From Granulicella mallensis (lineage in GTDB: Bacteria; Acidobacteriota; Terriglobia; Terriglobales; Acidobacteriaceae), in contig NZ_JACHIO010000010.1 in NCBI RefSeq assembly GCF_014203225.1, positions 124,001 to 188,000 of the forward strand: a stretch of DNA of 64,000 nucleotides, written 5' to 3'. The notes under the pieces are model-generated. The model saw nothing but the letters and a program-made list of their open reading frames with translations, was not told where the DNA came from and ran no database searches. Made by a program: the position numbers and the translations under genes. This document shows, in pieces, positions 9,081 through 17,734 of this stretch. The number at the start of each line of letters is the position of its first letter. Position 1 is the first letter of the stretch.

Positions 9081-10505
9081 TTACTGCCATCCTCCGCCGA
9101 GCGCGGCATAGAGCTGTACCAGGGAAGCAGCCTCCTGTTGCTGCGCCTGGGCCAGGAGTAGTTGTGCCGAGTAGAGATCCGTATCTGTCGTGAGTACCTC
9201 CAGATAACTGGTGTTTCCGCCGGAGTAACGCAACCGTGCCAGTCGCACGGCATCTGTTGCGGATTTCACCAGCTCCGCCTGGGCTTCGCGATGCTCGCGG
9301 GTCTCTTTGTAGGAGACCAGGGAGTTGGAAATGTCCTTGAGTGCTGTGAGGATCGTCTTGCGATACTCGAGCAGCATCTCCTGCTCCTGTGCCTGAGAGA
9401 GGTGATAGTTGTTCCGAATGCGACCGCCATCGAAGATCGGTTGTGAGATCGTTCCGGCGGCGTACCAGTAATCGTTTTGTACAGCGAAGAGGGACTGCAG
9501 CTGGTTGCTCGACGACCCTCCCAGGCTGGTAAGCGAGATCTGCGGGAAGAACTGCGCCTTGGCTACTCCGATGCGAGCGTTGGCAGCGATCAGTTTTGCC
9601 TCGGCCTGTTGGATGTCCGGGCGGCGTTCAAGAAGCTGCGACGGCACGCCGACGGGCACCTCCTGTGGATGCGGCTGCTCGGCAACCGGCAGGCCACGGT
9701 CGATCGCTTCGGGATTGTGGCCGAGGAGAATGCTGAGGGTGTTTTCCTGCGCTGCAATCTGGCGGCGCAGATCAGGAAGGTTGGCCTCGGCCGTATGGAG
9801 CAGCCCTTCCGCCTGGCGCGTATCCGCAAGCGAGCCTGCGCCATGCCGTTCGAGCGACTGGGTGAGCTTCAGCGAGTCCTGACGGGCCTTGATGGCGTTC
9901 TGCGTGACCTCCAGCTGGGCGTCGAGACTTCTTAGTTGAAAGTAGGCCTCGGCAACGCCTTCTACGAGAGTGGAGCGGGTTGCTTTCTGGGCCCATTCGC
10001 TGGCTAGCAGGTCAGCGCGCGCAGCTTCGGTCTGGCGGCGATACATGCCCCAGAAGTCCAGGTTCCATGCACCCGATCCGCTGAAGCCGCCTCCGTTGAA
10101 GAAGGAGTTGCCCGGCGTGCCGTTGGCGTTATTGCTGATGAGAGATGGAGGCGCCTGTAGCGCGGTGTAGCCGAGTCCGGCAGAGACGGAGGGAAGCTGC
10201 TGCGCGTGCGTGATGCCAAGCTGCGCCTGGGCCTCCAGAACGCGCTGGGCTGCGATGTGCAGATCCAGATTGTTTTGGAGTGCTTCTGTGATGAGGCGTT
10301 TCAGGACGGGGTCCTGAAAGATCGATGCCCATTGCTGATCGGAAAGAGAGGCCGTCGAGGCCTCAGGAGCGATGTCCGGTGCGAGGACTCCACGATAGCT
10401 TTGTGGTGTGGTGTCGACGGGACGCTTGTAGTTGGGGCCCACTTTGCAGCCGACCACCATCAGCGTCAGCACGCCGGCGACGAGGGTTTGCACGATTCTC
10501 TTCAC
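9081..10505 (-). CDS. RND efflux outer membrane lipoprotein, NodT/OprM family
   Basis: The outer membrane channel of the tripartite pump encoded here. A lipoprotein signal peptide precedes a lipobox ending VVGC, followed by KVGPNYKRP, a strong hallmark of NodT-type factors. Two OEP repeats follow, with long coiled-coil helices. I start at GTG 10505 (474 aa): AGAAGGA stands 8 bases upstream and the signal peptide then begins VKRIVQ. The longer frame to 10574 would overlap the adaptor gene. It is the last gene of the permease-adaptor-channel operon. Confidence 0.92.
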   Translation of the reverse strand: MKRIVQTLVAGVLTLMVVGCKVGPNYKRPVDTTPQSYRGVLAPDIAPEASTASLSDQQWASIFQDPVLKRLITEALQNNLDLHIAAQRVLEAQAQLGITHAQQLPSVSAGLGYTALQAPPSLISNNANGTPGNSFFNGGGFSGSGAWNLDFWGMYRRQTEAARADLLASEWAQKATRSTLVEGVAEAYFQLRSLDAQLEVTQNAIKARQDSLKLTQSLERHGAGSLADTRQAEGLLHTAEANLPDLRRQIAAQENTLSILLGHNPEAIDRGLPVAEQPHPQEVPVGVPSQLLERRPDIQQAEAKLIAANARIGVAKAQFFPQISLTSLGGSSSNQLQSLFAVQNDYWYAAGTISQPIFDGGRIRNNYHLSQAQEQEMLLEYRKTILTALKDISNSLVSYKETREHREAQAELVKSATDAVRLARLRYSGGNTSYLEVLTTDTDLYSAQLLLAQAQQQEAASLVQLYAALGGGWQ

Positions 10506-10557
10506 GACAACGTTCCTTCTGGAGGGTTCAGCCAACGCCAGGGGGCAGGCAAGATGT

Positions 10558-11811
10558 TCAGCGCACTTCGACATGTTGACCCTCGTTGAGCAGATCGCTC
10601 GGACTGGCTACGAGCGACTCCGAGCCTTGTAGCCCTGCAAGAACTTCGACCTGTGTTCCCATGTCTTTTCCGATGGAGACCGGGGCGAAGTGGATGGTGT
10701 GGTCGGCGTTCACGATGACGACATGCATTCCTGCGTGGTCGACGACGAGAGAGCTGGTGGGGATGATGAGCGACGTATGCTGCTCAGGCAGGGTGAACTT
10801 GATCTGCGCATACATGCCCGGCAGCAGGGAGCCATCCTTGTTGTCGACCTGCACTTCGGTCAGCATGGTGCGGGCTGCGTTATCGAGAGCGCCAGCGTTG
10901 CGAATGACCGTTCCGGTGTAGGGACGGCCGAGGCGTTCTTTGACATCGACGGCCGCCTTCTGGCCATCCTGAATGTTGACCGCCTCGGACTGAGGCACAT
11001 CGACCTGGATGCGCAACGTGCCGCTCTGCGCAATGCTGAAGAGCGGTTTGATCGTGCTTCCTCCACCGGTGCTGACGAGGTCGCCGCGCTCGACGTTGCG
11101 TGCGGTGATGACGCCATCGAACGGAGCGACGATGTGCTCGAAACCTTGCATCTGTAGCAGTCGCGCAACGTTCGCGTGGTTGGCCGTGATGCTTGCCTGA
11201 GCGGCTGTGATGTTGGCGTTGGCTGCGGCAACATCGGCAAGCCGGGCATCGTGGGCCTGCACGGCCTCATCGACGATCTGCTGCGAGATAGCGTGCTCTT
11301 CGCCCAGGGGAACATCGCGCTCCTTGGTAAGGCGAGTCAGCTCGGCATTGGCCTTAGCTTGTGCGAGCGCTGCTTGTGCCTGCTGGAGCGAAGCCTGCGA
11401 TTGAGCAAGTGTGGCAAGGGCCTGGAGCAGTTGCTGATCTATTTCAGGTGAAGAGATGATCGCCAGTACCTGGCCTGACTTTACCTTCGTGCCGATGTCG
11501 ACGTTCCTGCTCTCCAGATAGCCGTCCACGCGGGCGAAGAGGTTGGCGCTGTAGAGCGGCTCTATGTTGCCGGGCAGCTCGAGCTCGGAGGTGGGCTCGC
11601 CCTTCTGCGCATGCACCAGCGAGACGACAGGGTGTGTCACGCTGGATTCATTGACTGCGGCCAACGCCTCTCGCTGCCGCGCCAGGCGTGGAAGGATGCC
11701 GATAGCGAGCAGGACGGCCAGGATCGCGACTACTCCGACTACCTTGACGAAGGGGCTGCCGGATTTTTGCTGGGTCTTCTGGGTGGGGACGGTTTGAGTC
11801 TGCTGGGTCAT
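10558..11811 (-). CDS. RND efflux periplasmic adaptor subunit
   Basis: A 417-aa membrane fusion protein that bridges permease and channel. One N-terminal anchor helix (residues 22-42) is followed by a split biotinyl-lipoyl domain (VDGYLESRNVDIGTKVKSG near 93; IVAPFDGVITARNVERGD near 228), an Ala/Gln-rich coiled coil between them, and beta-barrel and membrane-proximal domains. Its ATG overlaps the permease stop as ATGA, which indicates translational coupling. The substrate cannot be read from sequence. The MdtA/AcrA type is favoured over the CusB metal type, since no Met-rich metal site is seen. Confidence 0.94.
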   Translation of the reverse strand: MTQQTQTVPTQKTQQKSGSPFVKVVGVVAILAVLLAIGILPRLARQREALAAVNESSVTHPVVSLVHAQKGEPTSELELPGNIEPLYSANLFARVDGYLESRNVDIGTKVKSGQVLAIISSPEIDQQLLQALATLAQSQASLQQAQAALAQAKANAELTRLTKERDVPLGEEHAISQQIVDEAVQAHDARLADVAAANANITAAQASITANHANVARLLQMQGFEHIVAPFDGVITARNVERGDLVSTGGGSTIKPLFSIAQSGTLRIQVDVPQSEAVNIQDGQKAAVDVKERLGRPYTGTVIRNAGALDNAARTMLTEVQVDNKDGSLLPGMYAQIKFTLPEQHTSLIIPTSSLVVDHAGMHVVIVNADHTIHFAPVSIGKDMGTQVEVLAGLQGSESLVASPSDLLNEGQHVEVR

Positions 11812-14800
11812 GCTGCCTCCTGTGGCGTGCTGGCATTTTTTCCGTGGATCAACGTGAACATCAAGGGGACGAAGAAGAGCGTCGCGAAGGTCGCGACTGT
11901 GAGGCCGCCGATCACTGCGCGCGCCAGCGGCGCATTCTGCTCGCCGCCCTCGCCCATGCCCAGCGCCATCGGCAACATGCCGACGATCATGGCGAAGGCG
12001 GTCATGATGATGGGCCGCAGTCGCGTGAAGCCGGCTGTGATCGCGGACTGGAGAGGATCGACGCCCTTGGCACGAAGCTCATTGGCGAAGGTAACGAGAA
12101 GGATCGAGTTGGCTGTGGCCACGCCGATGGACATGATGGCGCCCATGAGGCTGGGGACGTTGAAGGTGGTCTGCGTCAGGAACAGCGCCCACACGATGCC
12201 GCAGAACGCTCCGGGCAGTGCGCAGATGATGATGAACGGATCGAGCCAGCTCTGGTAGTTGACCACCATGAGCAGGTAGACCAGCATGGCCGCGAAGGCA
12301 AGGCCGAGGCCCAGACGATCGAAGGCTTCGTTCATGCTCTCGACCTGTCCGCGCACGACGATCGTGGTGCCCGCAGGAAGATTTTTGCTCTCTTCCTTCA
12401 CAATCTGGTTGACCTTTGCAGCCACTGCGCCGAGATCGCTGTCCTGTGTGTTCGCGAAGATGTCCAGGACCGGCGCGCCGTTATGGTGGTTGATCACTAC
12501 GGGCAGAGTGGCAGGGGTTAAGGTGGCCATGTTTCCCAGCAACTCTGTGCGATTGCTCAGAGTGTGAATCGGAATAGGGGTATTCTGAAGTGCGTTAATC
12601 GAGTTGATGTTGTACTGCGGGGTCTGCGCGGCGACGGTGTAGGTGATGCCCATCTTTGGATCCAGCCAGAAGTTGGGTTGGACCTGAGCGCTGGAACTGA
12701 GCGAGATGTAAATGCTGTTGGCTACGTCCTGCTCCGTAAGGCCAAACTGTGCTGCCCGCACGCGGTCAATATCGAGATGCAGATCGGGCGCGTCGACGAC
12801 CTGGTGCATATGGACGTCCACTGCTCCCGGCACGGCAGCCAGACGTGCCCGCAGGCGCCGGGCAACCTCGTAGTTGGCCGGATCGTAGCCTCGTACCTGG
12901 ACATCGATCGGAGCAGGCAATCCAAAGTTGAGGATCTGAGTCACCATGTCGGCGGGCTGGAAGAAGAACGTGAGATCGGGGAACTGCTGCTGCAGTTGCG
13001 ACCGTAGTTCTTTCATATATTTCTGCGTCGGGCCGTGATGTTTCTCATCCAGTGCGATCAATACCTCTCCATCGGCACTGCTGATGGTCGCGCCATCGCC
13101 GAAGGCATAGTTGAAGGTCTCAGGGGTCAGCCCGATATTGTCTGTGATCAGTGTGATCTCGTCCGCGGGGATGGTCTTGCGTATCTGTTCCTCCACCTGG
13201 CTGAAGAGCACCTTGGTGGACTCGATGCGTGTTCCCGGTCTGGCGCGTATGTGCAGTTTGATCTGTCCCGCATCGACAGAGGGAAAGAAGTCTCGACCGA
13301 TGAAGGGAAGCAGGACAAATGCCGTGGACATGATGGCGATGGAAGCGATCAGCGCGGGCTTGCGATGGGCCAGTACTTTTTCGAGAACCCGTATGTAGCG
13401 CGTCTGCACCCAGGTGTAGCCCTGGTTGAAGCGGTCATGCACACGTCCGAAGAAGGAACGCGTGGGCTTAGCCAGGGTCTCGAGATCGAAGTGGCCTTCG
13501 AAGGTGTGCTCGGCTCCGAGCATGTAGTTGACCAATACCGGAACCAGTGTGCGGGAGAGGATATACGACGCCAGCATGGCGAAGACGACAGCCAGTGCCA
13601 TCGGCGTGAAGAGGAACTTCGCCGGACCCGTGAGAAAGACCACCGAGACAAAGACGATGCAGATGGTCAGCGTGGAGACGAGCGTCGGAGTTGCAATCTC
13701 GGATGCACCGATCAGCACGGCTTCGCGCAGTGGCTGGCCGTCCATGTGCCGATGAATGTTTTCGATGGTGACGGTTGCATCGTCCACCAGGATGCCGATA
13801 GCGAGCGCGAGGCCTCCGAGGGTCATGGTGTTCATCGTCTCGCCCATGGCGCTAAGGACGATGATGGAGCTGAGAATCGAGAGTGGGATGGAGATGGCGA
13901 TGATCAGCGTGCTACGCCAACTGCCAAGGAAGAGCAGGATCATCAATGCCGTCAGAGAGGCTGCAATCACACCTTCCCGCAGGACGCCCACAATCGCGGC
14001 TTTTACAAAGATCGACTGATCGAAGAGTTCCGTGATCTTCAGACCCTTCGGAGCCGCTGCACGGGAGGCGGGCAGCACGTCGTTCTTGACCTGGTTGACG
14101 ATATCCAGCGTCGAGACAGAACCCGTCTTCATGATGGAAAGAAGGGCCGCCGGTTTGCCGTTGGCACGAGCTACGTTTTGTTGCACGGACCAGCCGTCCC
14201 GCACATGGGCAACGTCCCGCATATAAACCAGCGATCCATTGACGGTCTTGATGGGGACGTCGTTCAACGACAGTGCGTCGACCGGGCTGGAGTTGGTGCT
14301 GACGGTATATTCACTGTTGCCGACTTTGGCTGTTCCCGAGGGAAGCGTAACGTTTTGTGAATTGATTGCCGCAGTGATATCGATGGGGGTCAAGCCCTTG
14401 GCAAGAAGGGCATTTTGATCCAGATCGACCATGATCTGGCGTGCGACACCACCGTAAGGTGTAGGTAGAAGGGTGCCGGGAACGGTGCTCAACTGCTGAC
14501 GGATGCGGAACAGCCCGTAGTCGTAGATCTCCGATTCGGAGAGCGTATCGCTCGAAAGCGCAAGCTGGATGATCGGCACCGTGGACGCGCTGAAGCGCAG
14601 GATCCACGGGGGATTTACGCCAGTCGGCATGCGGAAGCGAATGGAGTTCACCGCTGCGCCTATCTGCGCTGTGGCGGCGTCGATATGTACCTGGGGTTGG
14701 AACGAGATTTTAATAACGCTGGCGCCACTGGTCGTCTGTGAATCGATGGCCTTGATGTCGTTGACCGTGGCCATCACGAACTCACTGAAGACCGTGATTC

Positions 14801-14984
14801 TCTGCTCCATCTCCTTTGCGGGCAGCCCTGTGTAAGTCCAGATTACGGTGACTTCAGGAATATCGATATCAGGAAAGATGTCGGTCGGCGTTGTGGCGAT
14901 CGCCGAGAATCCCAGAACCAGGATCAGGATCGAAGCTACAATGAACGTGTAGGGCCGGTTTAACGCAAGTCGAACAATCCACAT
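11808..14984 (-). CDS. RND efflux permease (AcrB/MdtB type)
   Basis: A 1058-aa inner-membrane proton antiporter of the HAE-1/MdtBC kind, of full length, with 12 membrane helices and two large periplasmic loops. The proton-relay pair D-D in TM4 is intact (GILVDDATVTIENIHRHM). N-terminal features NRPYTF and TDIFPDIDIPEV are typical. It heads the pump operon (permease, adaptor, channel), an order that differs from the usual adaptor-first order. An ArsR-type regulator is divergent 58 bases away, so derepression by a ligand of that protein is likely; this is inference. Confidence 0.95.
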   Translation of the reverse strand: MWIVRLALNRPYTFIVASILILVLGFSAIATTPTDIFPDIDIPEVTVIWTYTGLPAKEMEQRITVFSEFVMATVNDIKAIDSQTTSGASVIKISFQPQVHIDAATAQIGAAVNSIRFRMPTGVNPPWILRFSASTVPIIQLALSSDTLSESEIYDYGLFRIRQQLSTVPGTLLPTPYGGVARQIMVDLDQNALLAKGLTPIDITAAINSQNVTLPSGTAKVGNSEYTVSTNSSPVDALSLNDVPIKTVNGSLVYMRDVAHVRDGWSVQQNVARANGKPAALLSIMKTGSVSTLDIVNQVKNDVLPASRAAAPKGLKITELFDQSIFVKAAIVGVLREGVIAASLTALMILLFLGSWRSTLIIAISIPLSILSSIIVLSAMGETMNTMTLGGLALAIGILVDDATVTIENIHRHMDGQPLREAVLIGASEIATPTLVSTLTICIVFVSVVFLTGPAKFLFTPMALAVVFAMLASYILSRTLVPVLVNYMLGAEHTFEGHFDLETLAKPTRSFFGRVHDRFNQGYTWVQTRYIRVLEKVLAHRKPALIASIAIMSTAFVLLPFIGRDFFPSVDAGQIKLHIRARPGTRIESTKVLFSQVEEQIRKTIPADEITLITDNIGLTPETFNYAFGDGATISSADGEVLIALDEKHHGPTQKYMKELRSQLQQQFPDLTFFFQPADMVTQILNFGLPAPIDVQVRGYDPANYEVARRLRARLAAVPGAVDVHMHQVVDAPDLHLDIDRVRAAQFGLTEQDVANSIYISLSSSAQVQPNFWLDPKMGITYTVAAQTPQYNINSINALQNTPIPIHTLSNRTELLGNMATLTPATLPVVINHHNGAPVLDIFANTQDSDLGAVAAKVNQIVKEESKNLPAGTTIVVRGQVESMNEAFDRLGLGLAFAAMLVYLLMVVNYQSWLDPFIIICALPGAFCGIVWALFLTQTTFNVPSLMGAIMSIGVATANSILLVTFANELRAKGVDPLQSAITAGFTRLRPIIMTAFAMIVGMLPMALGMGEGGEQNAPLARAVIGGLTVATFATLFFVPLMFTLIHGKNASTPQEAA

Positions 14985-15042
14985 CTTGATCTCTCCACTT
15001 TGCAGAGCACTTCACAGGCAAATCAGCGCAATGGTTAGTTAG

Positions 15043-15408
15043 ATGGCTATCGAAATAGTTGGATTCAGAAATGTGTTTTCCGACTCCAAATCAAGGCTGT
15101 CGCGTCTCATAGAAATGGAAAAAATGACGGACGATGAGGTCGCGCAAATAGGGAAGGCCCTGGGGGACCCCAATCGCCTGGCCATCTACACCCAAATCGC
15201 GGAACATGAGGAACTGTTCTGTGGCGAGATGCACGCCAAGCACGTGATCTCAGCGCCGACGTTGTCGCACCATCTCAAGGTGCTGACAGACCTGGGGCTC
15301 ATCACCTCTCGCAAAGAGGGACTCAACGTCTACTACCGTGCGCTGCCGGAAAAGTTTGCGAATTACCTGAAATATCTAGGCCAGATCGGCTCGAAGCGCA
15401 ATCGGTAA
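15043..15408 (+). CDS. ArsR-family transcriptional regulator
   Basis: A winged-helix repressor of 121 aa. The HTH (SAPTLSHHLKVLTDLGLI, about residues 69-87) and wing (SRKEGLNVYYRAL) are clear. At the position of the ArsR metal site ELCVCDL the protein reads ELFCGEM, with a single cysteine, so the classic As/Sb site is missing. It may sense an organic ligand or redox state, or use a single thiol. Internal starts at 15115 and 15124 would fit the common family length better. It is divergent from the RND operon and probably controls it. Confidence 0.85.
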   Translation: MAIEIVGFRNVFSDSKSRLSRLIEMEKMTDDEVAQIGKALGDPNRLAIYTQIAEHEELFCGEMHAKHVISAPTLSHHLKVLTDLGLITSRKEGLNVYYRALPEKFANYLKYLGQIGSKRNR

Positions 15409-15489
15409 TCGAGCGTCCGATCCTTTGCTGTCCGCTTGTTGAAAGTGGGCGATAACGCGGTGAGGGCAAAGACGTATACTGGAGATCTT

Positions 15490-15987
15490 ATGTCTATTAT
15501 CCGCAACGTCGCCGCCATTGCGAAGGGTATGAGCATCACGCTCCGAGAGGGTTTCCAGCCAACCGAGGTGGAGAACTATCCGGACGGTAAAGGCCCGCTG
15601 CGCGGTGCGCAGCTTCAGGAGCGCTTCCGCGGCAAGCACCAGTTGCAGCGCGACGAGAACGGCCTTGAGAAGTGTGTGGCCTGCTTCCTGTGCGCCGCAG
15701 CCTGCCCCGCGAACTGCATTTACATCGAGGCGGCGGAGAACACCGAAGAGGTCCGCATCTCCTCGGCTGAACGGTATGCGAAGGTCTACAACATCGATTA
15801 CAACCGCTGCATCTTCTGCGGCTATTGCGTGGAAGCCTGCCCCACCGATGCGATCACGCACGGACACGGCTTCGAACTGGCGAGCCTGAACGCGACCAGC
15901 ATGGTCATGCGCAAGGAAGATTTGCTGGTGGCCATCTCTTCAGGGCTTCCGCAGTCGAACAAAGAGCATGCAGAGGTTCTGGCTTAG
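15490..15987 (+). CDS. nuoI: NADH-quinone oxidoreductase subunit I (NuoI)
   Basis: A 165-aa ferredoxin-like subunit of complex I carrying clusters N6a and N6b. Two CxxCxxCxxxC motifs are intact: C62-C65-C68-C72 (CVACFLCAAACPANC) and C107-C110-C113-C117 (CIFCGYCVEACPTDA). The start at ATG 15490 is set by GGAGAT 9 bases upstream; an upstream open extension to 15436 is not supported. No other nuo gene is in the window. Acidobacteria often carry scattered or duplicate complex I genes, so this copy may serve the main complex or a partial one. Confidence 0.93.
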   Translation: MSIIRNVAAIAKGMSITLREGFQPTEVENYPDGKGPLRGAQLQERFRGKHQLQRDENGLEKCVACFLCAAACPANCIYIEAAENTEEVRISSAERYAKVYNIDYNRCIFCGYCVEACPTDAITHGHGFELASLNATSMVMRKEDLLVAISSGLPQSNKEHAEVLA

Positions 15988-16522
15988 AGACACAGCAGCA
16001 AACAAGATTCTTCAGCGGCGGGCCTTCGGGCTCGCCGTATTGCGTTGGGTATATGGTCATGAGTTTGATGCTCGCTTTTCATCTCCTGATCTTTAGGGCC
16101 AACGGCCCGTTTCATACCAGCCTGGGGTGAAGCGAACCCGAGTCAGCACGCGATAGCGTGGCGGCTCGGGAAGCGTAGCCCCAGGTCAGGTGCGGGAGAA
16201 GAGGTTGAGGGCTGTAGGCCCGACTCATCTGTGCAGGCATGATGAATCGGGCCTACAGCCCTCTGCTCTCTTGTAAACCCCTGTACCTGGGGCTACGCTT
16301 GCCGCGAGCGAAAAACCGCTCGCGGCTGCGCTCCACCCCAGGCTGGTATGAGACGGGCCTTTGGCCCTAAAGATCAAAATCGGATTTTTCAGCGGCCTGT
16401 GAAACCGCGCTCTTCCGGTTCGTGCCTCGATCAGCTTTTGCACGGATCACTCTCTGTAATGGAAGTTTGCCCACGCATATTGGGAACGAAGTTGACCCAA
16501 GATGTTTGGCGGCCGGCAAGGA
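15988..16522. other. Gene-free region between nuoI and ybaK
   Basis: 535 bases between convergent genes. The centre is the large palindromic element annotated at 16087-16376. On either side I see no credible coding frame, RNA or promoter. Confidence 0.6.
16087..16376. repeat. Large palindromic repeat, family B
   Basis: Outer arms of about 45 bases: TGATCTTTAGGGCCAACGGC at 16087 pairs imperfectly with the right arm ending GCCCTAAAGATCA at 16376, and CATACCAGCCTGGGGTG pairs with CACCCCAGGCTGGTATG. Inner arms AGGGCTGTAGGCCCGA (about 16208) and TCGGGCCTACAGCCCT (to about 16262) form a second hairpin, and CTGGGGCTACGCTT-type words form a third. The whole could fold into a cruciform or branched RNA. 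It lies between convergent gene ends. Confidence 0.8.
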
Positions 16523-17005
16523 TTACTTGGTGAGGTCTGCCAGTTCGGCGTTGGTGGCGCGGAGGTAGTCCGCGGGCTTCATGAGAAGCTGCAGGCCACG
16601 CTGCCCGGCGGAGATCGAGAGAATGTCGAAGAGCTCGATGGTCTCGTCGGCGAAGGCGCGGAAGGGCTTCTTTGCGGCCAGTACCGTGACGCCGCCGCGA
16701 ATGTAGCCGGTGAGCGGTTCCACTTCTTTCAGTGCGGCCAGTTCGGCGTTGCGAGCTCCGGCTGCGGCGGCGAGTTTCTTGAGATCGAGTTCGCTATCGC
16801 CGGGAATGACGGCAAAGATGTGTTCCTTGTCGCTGGTATGGGTGAGCAGCGTTTTGAAGACCTGCTCGGGCGGCAGGCCGATCTTGTGCGCGACCGAGAT
16901 CGCAGTGAGATCGTTGGGATCGACCTCGTAGGCGCGTAGTTCGTACGCGATGCCGAGGGAGTCGAGCAGGCGCGCGGCGTTCGTCTTGGTAGGCTTCGGT
17001 GGCAT
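16523..17005 (-). CDS. ybaK: Cys-tRNA(Pro)/aminoacyl-tRNA deacylase YbaK/EbsC family
   Basis: A 160-aa YbaK-type editing enzyme that hydrolyses mischarged Cys-tRNA(Pro). It shows the family start TNAARLLDSLGIAYELRAYEV, the segment GLPPEQVFKTLL with the conserved lysine, and the glycine-rich YIRGGVTVLAAKK loop near residue 100. Full length. It lies 17 bases downstream of ccmA on the same strand, so it is probably cotranscribed with the ccm genes, though no functional link is obvious. Confidence 0.93.
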   Translation of the reverse strand: MPPKPTKTNAARLLDSLGIAYELRAYEVDPNDLTAISVAHKIGLPPEQVFKTLLTHTSDKEHIFAVIPGDSELDLKKLAAAAGARNAELAALKEVEPLTGYIRGGVTVLAAKKPFRAFADETIELFDILSISAGQRGLQLLMKPADYLRATNAELADLTK

Positions 17006-17008
17006 TGG

Positions 17009-17045
17009 GTTTCGAGAACGAGTTACGAGTTTTGAGCAGCGAGTT
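17009..17045. repeat. CGAG-type degenerate short repeat in the ccmA tail
   Basis: A run of CGAGAACGAGTTACGAG then TTGAGCAGCGAGTTGCGAG. It covers the ccmA stop and its last codons (SQLAAQNS), so the repeat supplies the C-terminal residues of the protein. Same family as 2915, 34000 and 37864. Confidence 0.5.
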
Positions 17046-17727
17046 GCGAGATCTCTTCGCGTTCCGCGATACGGCCTTCGCGGAGGGTCAGGACCAAGCT
17101 GGCCAAGGGGCGTGCGAGTTCCGGCTGATGCGTGGTGAGCAGCAGCGTACGCCGGGTGCCCTTGACCGAGGGCGTAGCCAGGTAGTTTCTCAGGCGCTCA
17201 ACCATGCTGCGGGCAGAGGCAGCGTCGAGATTGGAAAAGGGTTCGTCGAGTAGAAGCAGGTCAGGCTCGGTGAGGAGCACGCGGGCCAGGGAGGCGCGCT
17301 GGCGCATGCCCTGGGAGTAATCGCCGACGCGGCGAGGTAATGCGGGGTCCAGGCCAACGTCGCGTAGTGCCTGCTCCGGAGAGAGCGGGCGGGGAGCCTC
17401 GTCGGCATGAAGGCTGGCGAAGTATTGGAGATTCTCCAGGCCCGTGAGTTCGTCGTACAGCATCGTCGCGTGGCTCATGGTGGCGACGCGGTGGCGCTGA
17501 TCGAGCGGTTTCCCGCCGAAGACCGAGATCGTGCCGTAGCTCGGGGTGGCGAGGCCGGCGACCAGCTTCAGCAGCGTCGATTTGCCCGCACCGTTCTCTC
17601 CGAGCAGGACGACGCTGGCTCCGGCCGGAAGACTCAGCGAGACGTCGCGGAGAGCGGCGAAGTTGCCGTAGAGGCGAGAGACGCGATGGAGGACGACGGC
17701 TTCGTCAGATGCAGGGAGACTGGTCAC
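17023..17727 (-). CDS. ccmA: Haem exporter ATP-binding protein CcmA
   Basis: A 234-aa ABC ATPase of the CcmA type, used in releasing haem-loaded CcmE. Walker A GENGAGKST is at 43-51, ABC signature YSQGM at 137-141, Walker B LLLLDE at 157-162, and the switch His is in LLTTHQP. The open frame runs on to 17883, but that part overlaps ccmE in another frame and is Ser/Pro low complexity, so I use GTG 17727, 7 bases after the ccmE stop. The pairing with ccmE is why I prefer CcmA to a generic ABC ATPase. No ccmB or ccmC is adjacent. Confidence 0.82.
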   Translation of the reverse strand: MTSLPASDEAVVLHRVSRLYGNFAALRDVSLSLPAGASVVLLGENGAGKSTLLKLVAGLATPSYGTISVFGGKPLDQRHRVATMSHATMLYDELTGLENLQYFASLHADEAPRPLSPEQALRDVGLDPALPRRVGDYSQGMRQRASLARVLLTEPDLLLLDEPFSNLDAASARSMVERLRNYLATPSVKGTRRTLLLTTHQPELARPLASLVLTLREGRIAEREEISQLAAQNS

Positions 17728-17734
17728 GGATGGG

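Noticed and set aside
13035..14360. 441-codon plus-strand open frame
   Set aside because: It is the antisense shadow of the RND permease, a result of high GC codon usage; composition is Asp/Arg/Gly/His heavy with no domain.
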